A model generated the notes under the pieces. It saw only the letters and a program-made list of their open reading frames with translations, did no database searches and was not told the DNA's origin. The translations under genes and the position numbers were made by a program. This document shows positions 41,845-49,462 of a stretch of 64,000 nt of DNA, in pieces. Source of the DNA: Saprospiraceae bacterium (GTDB taxonomy: Bacteria > Bacteroidota > Bacteroidia > Chitinophagales > Saprospiraceae); assembly GCA_026129545.1 (NCBI GenBank), contig JAHCHX010000003.1:310001-374000 (forward strand), read 5' to 3'. Position 1 is the stretch's first letter. Each line of letters begins with the position of its first letter.

Positions 41845-43103
41845 AACTCCTGCACCAAACCCAACGGATGTTCTGGCGCGTCGCGCTGCCGGTATTTGTG
41901 GCGGCGGGCGTGGCGATATACATCGTGCTGTACCGCGTCATCCTGCACGAGACCGACGAACAACTATCGGACACCCGTTTTGCCCTGGAGGAATTTGCGC
42001 GAGCGCACGACACGTTGCCCGCGTTTTTCCAGCGCATCGACGCGCGCCTCGTCGCCGTGCCCATGCCGCCGGGAGCGACCGATTTCGGCGAAAAACTGGC
42101 GGACACCATGCTGCTCAATCCACTCGAAAATGAACTCGAACCCTTCCGATACCTTGCTTTCCCGATGCAAATCCGAGGGCAATGGGTGCAGGTATCCATC
42201 TTTCAGAGCACGTTGGAGCAGCAAGAACTCGCCATGCTGGTCGTGGCCATGCTCGCCCTTGCGTTCGGACTCCTGTTCGGGGCCATCCTTTGGGTCAATC
42301 GGGCGGTTGCGCGGAACGTGTGGCAGCCGTTCTACCAGACCCTCGATGCCATGCGCGACTTCCGACTCACCGACCAGGAGCCGCTGCGCCTGCCGCCCGC
42401 CGCCGCACAAGAGTTTCGGGAACTCAACGCGACCCTCGAAACCCTCACCGACCAGGTGCGCAAGGATTTTCAGACCGTCAAAAAATTCACGGAAAACGCC
42501 AGCCACGAGCTGCAAACACCGCTCGCCGTCATTCAGAACAAGGTGGACCTGCTCCTGCAAGACGAAAATCTGAGCGAAGCGCAGGGGCGCCACCTCGACC
42601 TCGTGGGCCAAAGCGCCCGGCGCATGGCCCGGCTCAACCAGGCGCTGCTGCTGTTGTCGAAAATCGAAAACAACCAGTTTGCCGAGAAACAACCGGTGCC
42701 GTTGAAGCCGCTTGTTGAGAAAAAATTAGTGTGGCTCGAAGATTTTATCGCCGAAAAACGGCTCGCTGTCGAGGCTGATTTGACGGAAAAAACACTCGTC
42801 ATCAATCCGTTTCTCGCCGAAACGCTCGTGGCCAACCTGCTGACCAACGCCGTGAAACACAACCTGCCCGACGGCTGGCTGCGCGTTGTTCTGGACGCGC
42901 AATGCCTCCTCGTGGAAAACGCCGCTGCGCCGCCGGGCGCACCCGTCGAAACCCTGCGGGAGCGGTTTGCCCGCGGAAACAGCCCAACCGATGGGCTGGG
43001 CCTGGGCTTGGCCATGGTGGGGGAAATTTGCGCGCAGGAAGGTTTCGGCCTCGAATTGGTTTTTGCGGAGGACATTTGGGCGACTAAAATCAGGTTCGCA
43101 TGA
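41841..43103 (+). CDS. Sensor histidine kinase, partner of the response regulator
   Basis: 420 residues. Two membrane segments (about 12-32 and 130-152) with a short periplasmic part. The phosphoacceptor is H222 (FTENASHELQTPLAVIQ). N-box LLTNAVKHN, G2 GLGLGLAMVGEI; the region around G1 is short and the D-box is degenerate (CLLVENAAAPPGAP), so nucleotide binding may be atypical. It overlaps the regulator before it and the channel-like gene after it by 4 nt each. Confidence 0.93.
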   Translation: MKLLHQTQRMFWRVALPVFVAAGVAIYIVLYRVILHETDEQLSDTRFALEEFARAHDTLPAFFQRIDARLVAVPMPPGATDFGEKLADTMLLNPLENELEPFRYLAFPMQIRGQWVQVSIFQSTLEQQELAMLVVAMLALAFGLLFGAILWVNRAVARNVWQPFYQTLDAMRDFRLTDQEPLRLPPAAAQEFRELNATLETLTDQVRKDFQTVKKFTENASHELQTPLAVIQNKVDLLLQDENLSEAQGRHLDLVGQSARRMARLNQALLLLSKIENNQFAEKQPVPLKPLVEKKLVWLEDFIAEKRLAVEADLTEKTLVINPFLAETLVANLLTNAVKHNLPDGWLRVVLDAQCLLVENAAAPPGAPVETLRERFARGNSPTDGLGLGLAMVGEICAQEGFGLELVFAEDIWATKIRFA

Positions 43104-43630
43104 AGCATCTCCACGCAACAATCAAATATGTGACCGTCATCCTGCTGGGGGTTGCGGTCTTTCTCTTCGATGCTTACGAATTGACCAACCCCACCGTCAG
43201 CGAAGCGATACTGCTGGCCATCAGCGTGGCCAAATCGGGCTATTTCATTTGGTTCACCCTGACAAACATCCGGGCGACCACCATGCGCGAGTTCTACTTC
43301 CACGAGTTCATCCCCTTTGTCGTGCTCACGGTGCTGCTCATCGTGCTGTCGTTCGGCATTGATTACTTTTGCCTGTACCACATCCAGAAGGATGCCTTTG
43401 CGGGCAGTTTCGACCCCGGTCAGGGCGCGGCCACCTTCCTCGCATTCCTGTATTTCAGCGTGACTACGTTCACCACCGCCGGACTCGGCGAAATCATCCC
43501 GCAGGCATCGAGCGCGCGGATTTTTGTCATGTTCGAGCTGTTCGTCTCCTTCTTCTTCACCATTCTGGTCATCGCCAACATCGCCCAAATCCGGGATTCC
43601 TTCAGGAAGCAGTCAAAACAGGGGGAATGA
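43100..43630 (+). CDS. Ion-channel-like membrane protein with altered selectivity filter
   Basis: 176 residues, four to five hydrophobic segments (about 9-27, 35-53, 70-92, 108-122 pore, 140-162). The pore loop FLYFSVTTFTTAGLGEIIPQ (115-134) is arranged like a 2-TM potassium channel pore, TVGYGD being replaced by TAGLGE. The membrane topology fits an Ion_trans_2 domain. The 4-nt overlap with the kinase suggests that the kinase and channel work in one pathway. No RCK or ligand domain is present. Confidence 0.75.
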   Translation: MKHLHATIKYVTVILLGVAVFLFDAYELTNPTVSEAILLAISVAKSGYFIWFTLTNIRATTMREFYFHEFIPFVVLTVLLIVLSFGIDYFCLYHIQKDAFAGSFDPGQGAATFLAFLYFSVTTFTTAGLGEIIPQASSARIFVMFELFVSFFFTILVIANIAQIRDSFRKQSKQGE

Positions 43631-43761
43631 TGGAGAGGGGGCAGCATTTGGCCGACCTGCCTGACGTCTTCATCAGGCAAAGACGGCGGAATGAGGGCTT
43701 TGACCTGCATATCAGGCGGGACCGCGCTTGGCCATGCCCCGGCAAACAACCTTACGCTGCC

Positions 43762-44481
43762 TCAGTAACTCCAATCCGCATGACTGACGGGCAACTTGTT
43801 CAACTCCGTTTTCAGTTGCTGCCAGTTGGGTAGGTGGGTGTCCATGAAATACTGAAATCGGTCGTTGTGGTGTCGTTCCAATAAATGCACCATTTCGTGC
43901 ACGATAATGTATTCCAAACAATGTTCAGGTTTCTTTGCCAATTCGAGGTTGAGCCAAATCCGTTTCTTTTCGATGTTGCACGAACCCCACTTGGTTTTCA
44001 TTTGCTTTACTTGCCAATCGTCAACTTTTACGTTCAATATTTTCTCCCATTTGTCTATGATGGCAGGGATTTGTTTTTTGAGTTGCACCCGATACCATTC
44101 GGTCAGGATTTCGTGTCGCTTTGCGGTTGGTGTGTCGGGCTTGATGTGCAGTTCAATGAACTTCTTGTTTTTCAAAACTACTTTCTGTGTTTTGTCTGTC
44201 TCCACAATGTTGAGCAAATACCGCCTGCCCTGAAAGTAGTGGCTTTCCCGTTGTTTGTATTCTCTTGGTGAAATGCGTTCCTGTCCTTCAAACTTTCTTT
44301 GGTTGCGTTTTATCCAGCCAAGTTTTGAAAGGGCAAACAGTCGGATGGCGTCTTCGCTGACGGACAATGGCGCCGCAATGCGCACCCTTCCTGTCGGTGG
44401 GTAAACAGCAAGATGGATGTTCTTGATGTCTTTGCGCACGATATCTATTTTTATGTTGCCGATAGTGATTTGCTCCATCAA
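43762..44481 (-). CDS. YgjP-like (DUF45) metalloprotease of the R-M locus
   Basis: 239 residues. The zinc motif HEMVH (195-199, YIIVHEMVHLLERHHNDRF) and KTKWGSCN (163-169) are typical of the YgjP/SprT-like family. Such genes often follow hsdR in type I loci; their exact task is unsettled. The start overlaps hsdR by 4 nt. Confidence 0.9.
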   Translation of the reverse strand: MMEQITIGNIKIDIVRKDIKNIHLAVYPPTGRVRIAAPLSVSEDAIRLFALSKLGWIKRNQRKFEGQERISPREYKQRESHYFQGRRYLLNIVETDKTQKVVLKNKKFIELHIKPDTPTAKRHEILTEWYRVQLKKQIPAIIDKWEKILNVKVDDWQVKQMKTKWGSCNIEKKRIWLNLELAKKPEHCLEYIIVHEMVHLLERHHNDRFQYFMDTHLPNWQQLKTELNKLPVSHADWSY

Positions 44482-47400
44482 TAGTCCCGTTGATTCTTTA
44501 CCAAATCAAAAATGCGATGCACTTCCATGTCGTCCATGATGCCGTGGCGATTCAGTACTTCCGTGATGGCATTCCGCACGGCTTTCGATTTCTGGATGTT
44601 ATCCCGCCAACCGTCTTTCTTTGTTGTCAGGATTTTGTGGTCCAATTCGGTTGCCAGGGCTTCCTGTCGCCCCAGGTTGTCGAACAAGGCCCGTTTGGCG
44701 TTGGTGTTGACGGCGCCCGGGTAGTCGGTGGCGGCACCTGGCTTTTGGACTTTCCCCGACAAAGCAATGATTTCATTCAAATACTTTTCATATTTCAACG
44801 TGGCTTCTTTTCTCATTTTAATGAGTTCGTCCAACAGCACACTCATTTTCTCGTAGTACATGGGGTTGGTCGGGCTTTTTTCGATGATGACTTTGCGCAG
44901 GTTGTTTTCGATGGACTCTGCCATGGCATCGGGATTGCCGGATATGCTTTTGGGGAGTTTTTCGTAAGTGGTTTGTGGCTCCTGCACCAGCATTTCCACA
45001 AGGCTCATGTCGTCAAAGTTGGCAAGCAGGCGGCTTTCCTCTGCCCCGATGTAACTGTCAATCAAATGCCGCATGGCTGGCTCGTATTGCTTTAAATCAA
45101 TATAGTCGCCACTGGCTAACTGAATTTCTTTGCGGACATTTTCAAAATGCTTGATGTCGGCTTTGATGGCTTCCGTTTCCTTTTCGGTGTAACCTGCCTC
45201 TTTCATTTCATCGGCTATGTTGGCATAAGCCCGAATGAGAGCAATGGTCAATTTATATAGGGCAACACGTCTTGGCTCAGTGTCTTTTAGTTCATCAGGG
45301 TTTTCTGTATTGCTTCCGCAGAAGTAACGAATGTGTTCAATTGTTCCTTTGGGTGGCTCAACGGGTTCAACCAATACTTTAATGGCTTCCAATGCTTCGT
45401 CCAATCGTTCTTTACCTTTCTGCAAGCGGTTTTTCAAAAGTCCGTCAATATCCTGTTTCTCGTAACCGCTAAACGCTTCGGAAGTGTAATCATTAAATGC
45501 CTGTTCCAAACTCTTGAACAAGTCCATGTAGTCAATGATGTAGCCGTAATCTTTATCGTCTCCATCCAAACGGTTTACACGGCAAACGGCTTGAAACAAC
45601 CCGTGGTCTCTCAGTTTCTTGTCAATATATAGATACGTGGCACTCGGAGCATCAAAACCTGTAAGCAGTTTATTTACCACAATCAGCAGTTTCATTTGTG
45701 CAGGTTCTTCCACAAATTTTTTCTTCACTTCGGTTTCAAACTGCTCAACCTTCTTTAATGCTTCCTCTGGTGTTTCGTTGAAGTATGCGGAAAGCATTTT
45801 TTGATAAATCTCAAACCGCTGCAATTTCTCTGTATAGTTGTCTCCTTCGCCTTTTATATCGTTGGCATTGGGAACGAATGATGTTACTATCGCACAATTT
45901 TTCAATCCTGCATTTTGAAACAACTCATAATAACGGCAAGCATTGTAAATACTATCGGAAACCAACAGGGCATTGCCTCTGCCGTTTTGCAGTCGTTCTT
46001 TTTTCTCCATATCCATCACCACATCCAACACAATTTTTTCCAATCGTGATTTGCTGCTGAACACTTTTTTCAAGGTTCCCCAACGCTGTTTCAATTCGGC
46101 TTTGGCAAAGTCGGTCAGTCCTCTTGTTTTCAGTTCAAACCATTCATCTATCTTGTCGGGTGACTTAATGTTTTGCTCAATGTCTCGGGCTTCATAGCGT
46201 AAATCCAACACCACTTTGTCCGCTACGGCTTCATTGAATTTGTAGGTATGAATGTATCTGCCGAAAACTTCCAAACTGGTTTGCTTGTCGCTTTTCAACA
46301 ATGGCGTTCCGGTGAAACCGATAAACAAAGCATCGGGAATAAATTGCTTCATGGCTTCATGCAATTTCCCCGATTGTGTTCTGTGGCACTCGTCCACAAA
46401 CACATAAATGTCGCCTTTGGCTTTAAAATCGCTTGGAATACTGCTGCGGAGTTCCTGCAAGTATTTTTCTACATCTTCATCGGTGGCTTCTTCGCCTTTG
46501 TCTTTGCCACCAAACTTGTGAATGAGTGAACACATCAGCCAGGGCGAAGTGTCGTTGAGTTGTTGCAGTAAATCCCTGCCGCTTTTGGTGCGGTAAATGT
46601 CTTCCTGAACGCCTTTGTAAACCTTTTCAATTTGTTCGTCCAGTTCTTCACGGTCGGTAATGATGAGCACCCGTGCATTGTCGTTAAACTCTCTTATCCA
46701 TTTGGTAAGCCACACCATGGTCAAACTCTTTCCGCTTCCCTGCGTGTGCCAAATGATGCCGCCTTCTTTTCGCTTTACAAAATCCTGAGCCGATTTGATA
46801 CCAAAATACTGATTGGGTCGGCAATGCTTTTTGATGCCACGGTCAAACACAATATAATCGTGCAGCAATTCAATAAAGCGTTCTTTGTTCAGTAGTTCAA
46901 TGATGTTTCTGTCTAAAGGATAATCATACTTGGCTGCCTTGTCCCGAATGGGTTTTGTAATTTCCAACAGATGCGGAAATTCTTTGCCCGTTTCTTCGGT
47001 AACTTCTTTCCATTTCAAAAAGTATTTCTCTTTGGTTTCAATGGCACCATACGCCAAACCTTCAATGTCGTTACCTGCCATTACATACTGAATGGTGCTG
47101 AAAAACGGCTTGATGAAAAGATGCTTTTGATTGTCTAAATTTTGGCGAATACCTTCTGAAATGGAAACCGTGCTGCGTTTCAATTCCAGCACACCCAAGG
47201 CAATGCCGTTTACATACAGCACAATGTCGGGGCGTTTTTTGTGTATGCCTTTTATGGTTACTTCTTCGGCAATGGCAAAATGATTGGCAAGCGGATTTTT
47301 CCAGTCAATGAGCCAAACCGTTTTTTTGTTTTGCCCAATTTCGGGCTGCACCGTTACGCCATAGCGGAGCAGGGAATACACTTCTTTGTTTACATCATAC

Positions 47401-47627
47401 AGCGATTTGCTTTGGTCGCCTGCGGCTTTGGTAAATTCATAAATGGCTTTGTTCGTTAGATTTTCATCATAGCGTTCTAACAACCATTTACGCAAAAGTT
47501 CTTCTTCTATGTTGCTGTTGTTTTCCCGTTCTTCCCAATTGCCCAAGTATTCGTAGCCCAGTTCGTTTTGGAACAGTTTTACCACACGGTTTTGGGTTTC
47601 GCGTTCTATTTGTCCTACTTTGCTCAT
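44478..47627 (-). CDS. hsdR: Type I restriction enzyme, HsdR subunit
   Basis: 1049 residues. N-terminal PD-(D/E)xK nuclease: D134 (RPDIVLYVNG) and ELK (148-150). Walker A HTQGSGKSLTM (297-301), DECH box (VFVDECHRTQSGK), GFTGTPLL and the later helicase motifs (LLVSDSIYNACRY; KLLIVVNKLLTGFDAP; LFQAVCRVNRLDGD) form the translocation motor. It cuts unmodified DNA far from the recognition site. The start overlaps the GxxExxY gene by 4 nt. Confidence 0.96.
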   Translation of the reverse strand: MSKVGQIERETQNRVVKLFQNELGYEYLGNWEERENNSNIEEELLRKWLLERYDENLTNKAIYEFTKAAGDQSKSLYDVNKEVYSLLRYGVTVQPEIGQNKKTVWLIDWKNPLANHFAIAEEVTIKGIHKKRPDIVLYVNGIALGVLELKRSTVSISEGIRQNLDNQKHLFIKPFFSTIQYVMAGNDIEGLAYGAIETKEKYFLKWKEVTEETGKEFPHLLEITKPIRDKAAKYDYPLDRNIIELLNKERFIELLHDYIVFDRGIKKHCRPNQYFGIKSAQDFVKRKEGGIIWHTQGSGKSLTMVWLTKWIREFNDNARVLIITDREELDEQIEKVYKGVQEDIYRTKSGRDLLQQLNDTSPWLMCSLIHKFGGKDKGEEATDEDVEKYLQELRSSIPSDFKAKGDIYVFVDECHRTQSGKLHEAMKQFIPDALFIGFTGTPLLKSDKQTSLEVFGRYIHTYKFNEAVADKVVLDLRYEARDIEQNIKSPDKIDEWFELKTRGLTDFAKAELKQRWGTLKKVFSSKSRLEKIVLDVVMDMEKKERLQNGRGNALLVSDSIYNACRYYELFQNAGLKNCAIVTSFVPNANDIKGEGDNYTEKLQRFEIYQKMLSAYFNETPEEALKKVEQFETEVKKKFVEEPAQMKLLIVVNKLLTGFDAPSATYLYIDKKLRDHGLFQAVCRVNRLDGDDKDYGYIIDYMDLFKSLEQAFNDYTSEAFSGYEKQDIDGLLKNRLQKGKERLDEALEAIKVLVEPVEPPKGTIEHIRYFCGSNTENPDELKDTEPRRVALYKLTIALIRAYANIADEMKEAGYTEKETEAIKADIKHFENVRKEIQLASGDYIDLKQYEPAMRHLIDSYIGAEESRLLANFDDMSLVEMLVQEPQTTYEKLPKSISGNPDAMAESIENNLRKVIIEKSPTNPMYYEKMSVLLDELIKMRKEATLKYEKYLNEIIALSGKVQKPGAATDYPGAVNTNAKRALFDNLGRQEALATELDHKILTTKKDGWRDNIQKSKAVRNAITEVLNRHGIMDDMEVHRIFDLVKNQRDY

Positions 47628-48070
47628 TTGTCAGAATTAGGATTTTTAAGATTAGACGATTGTAGGATTTGCTTTTTGTATTCCTTGTTTTCGGGATGAT
47701 TTACATTGTAAACTCTTTTGAACTCCAAACTTTTTCCGCCAAAATTGATAAGCAACCCAATTGGTAAATTATATGCCTGACAATAGTTCATGGCTTGTGC
47801 CAAATGGACATCTTCTAATTTTATCAATGCTTTCAGCTCTACCATTATGCACTCCTCCACAAAAAAATCTACCCTGCGGGTGCCAATGTCTTCGCCTTCG
47901 TAAAAAATGGTCATTTCCATTTCTCGCTGAAATGTCAAACCCTGCTTTGCCATTTCAATAGCCAAAGCCCGTTGATAAATTACTTCCTGAAAGCCATTGC
48001 CCAGCGTGGTATGAACTTTCATAGCACAACCGATGATTTTATGTGTTATTTCTTCGTGTTTCATTCTCAA
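47624..48070 (-). CDS. GxxExxY protein (PDDEXK-like)
   Basis: 148 residues. GCAMKVHTTLGNGFQEVIYQRALAIEM and VDFFVEECIMVELKAL; the family is nuclease-like with D and ExK residues visible (RRVDFF ... VELKA). The C-terminal LQSSNLKNPNSDK is encoded by the interspersed repeat at 47632-47673. Function in the type I locus is unknown, possibly an accessory nuclease. Confidence 0.88.
   Translation of the reverse strand: MRMKHEEITHKIIGCAMKVHTTLGNGFQEVIYQRALAIEMAKQGLTFQREMEMTIFYEGEDIGTRRVDFFVEECIMVELKALIKLEDVHLAQAMNYCQAYNLPIGLLINFGGKSLEFKRVYNVNHPENKEYKKQILQSSNLKNPNSDK
47632..47673 (+). repeat. Interspersed TCAGAATTAGGATTT repeat, copy 1
   Basis: TCAGAATTAGGATTTTTAAG followed by ATTAGACGATTGTAGGATTT. 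Encodes the tail of the GxxExxY protein on the other strand. Related copies lie at 48089 and 49391 and in reverse at 48140-48178 and 49516-49556. Confidence 0.8.
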
Positions 48071-48088
48071 TTCTTTTAGCGTTAATTG

Positions 48089-48178
48089 TCAGAATTAGGA
48101 TTTTTAGGATTAGATGATGGTAGGATTATTGGTAAAGAAAATCCTATCATCCTGAAATCCTACGAATCATAATTCAGA
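48089..48178. repeat. Palindromic repeat pair between hsdS and the GxxExxY gene
   Basis: Copy 2 (48089-48130, forward) and an inverted copy (48140-48178) form a long imperfect hairpin. The inverted half encodes the last residues of HsdS (RLNYDS). Confidence 0.8.
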
Positions 48179-49389
48179 CGTATTTTCCCCGTCAGCAGCA
48201 CCTGCATCATGCCTTGCTTCATCATTTTGTATTTCTCCAATTGCATTTCCAATTCCTGAATTTCATTGTCCATGTCGGAAAGGATTTGGGCAATAGCATT
48301 TTGCTCTGTTTTTGTCTTTGGCAGTTTAACAATTATTTTCTTCAAATGAGCAGGACCAAAATTCGGTTGAGCACCACCAGTTATTAATAAGTCAATTTGC
48401 TCTTTGAAATATTTCGATTTCAAAAACTCATGCAAAAAATTGTAATCAAGGTTTTTTAATGGCTTAAATCTTATTACACTGGTGTTCATTAATAGTGGCA
48501 AATCTCTTTTTCTCACAACTGCTACTTTACCATAACTATTTCCAGAACTTGCAACTACTATATCGTCTTCATCAATTTCAAAATGTTTATACATTCTATT
48601 AAATTCTTCAAGAGAGATATATCTATCCGTTCTGTCAAGGTTTAAGAAACCGTTTTCAAGATTTGTTACATTAATTACTTTGATACCAAACTTCGTGAAT
48701 TGCCAATTTCTTAAACCGGGACCTTCTTGAAACCAACATAAATTTAGAAGTGGTTCACTAATCCAATCATCTGTAAATCCATTCAGTCTTTTCTTACCAG
48801 TCAGCAACTCCTGCATTGCCCCTGTTTTGATGTTTCGCTTTTTGGCAATGAGTTGTTCTAATTTTTGAATGAGTGCATCGGCATCATTTAAAGCGGTGGC
48901 AATGGCGGTTTGCTCGGCTTTGGTGGGGGGACAAGTAAACTTTGTATTCCTTAGGATACTGTTGTATAACCTTTGTATTGTTCCACCTTCTGTGCTGTAT
49001 TTTACAACTTGCAGAATATGAAAAAGAAACTCATTGGGGATGAGTGTTTCATTATTTTCAATCCAAACGATGTTTGAGTCCTGATAATATGAAGGGCTTC
49101 CATCGTAAATCAAAGTCCTACCGATAGTTCCTGCTGCCGAAATAAGAATATCACCCTTTTTCGGAAATGAAAAACGCTGTCGGTAATTATCGTATAATTT
49201 TTTGCTTATGTAGGCATCTGGTTCTTTTCCGAAAGTCCCAATTTTGAAAAATGGAATTTCACCTTGCTCTTTTGTTTCATGGTTAAAAACCCTTCTGCAC
49301 ATACGGACTTCACCAACCTCACCAAGAGTTTTCACTTCCCAATCAATAGGAATAGTGCCAATTTCTGTATGTTTAAATCCTTCTACCAT
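48160..49389 (-). CDS. hsdS: Type I specificity subunit HsdS
   Basis: 409 residues. Two target-recognition domains (about 15-150, TEIGTIPIDWEVKTLGEVGEVRMCRRVF ... IPFFKIGTFG; and about 205-370) each followed by a conserved helix (KAEQTAIATALNDADALIQKLEQLIAKKRNIKTGAMQELLTGKKRL; KTEQNAIAQILSDMDNEIQELEMQLEKYKMMKQGMMQVLLTGKIRL). It sets the bipartite recognition sequence of the complex. Confidence 0.95.
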   Translation of the reverse strand: MVEGFKHTEIGTIPIDWEVKTLGEVGEVRMCRRVFNHETKEQGEIPFFKIGTFGKEPDAYISKKLYDNYRQRFSFPKKGDILISAAGTIGRTLIYDGSPSYYQDSNIVWIENNETLIPNEFLFHILQVVKYSTEGGTIQRLYNSILRNTKFTCPPTKAEQTAIATALNDADALIQKLEQLIAKKRNIKTGAMQELLTGKKRLNGFTDDWISEPLLNLCWFQEGPGLRNWQFTKFGIKVINVTNLENGFLNLDRTDRYISLEEFNRMYKHFEIDEDDIVVASSGNSYGKVAVVRKRDLPLLMNTSVIRFKPLKNLDYNFLHEFLKSKYFKEQIDLLITGGAQPNFGPAHLKKIIVKLPKTKTEQNAIAQILSDMDNEIQELEMQLEKYKMMKQGMMQVLLTGKIRLNYDS

Positions 49390-49390
49390 T

Positions 49391-49462
49391 GTCTGAATTA
49401 TGATTTTTAAGATTTTAAGATTTTAGGATGTTAGGATGTTAGGATGTTAGGATGTTAGGATG
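49391..49462 (+). repeat. Interspersed repeat with five 8-bp TTAGGATG units
   Basis: TCTGAATTATGATTTTTAAG start (copy 3) runs into five tandem TTAGGATG units at 49423-49462. It overlaps the end of hsdM, encoding its last residues (NPIILTS) before the stop at 49447. Confidence 0.85.
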
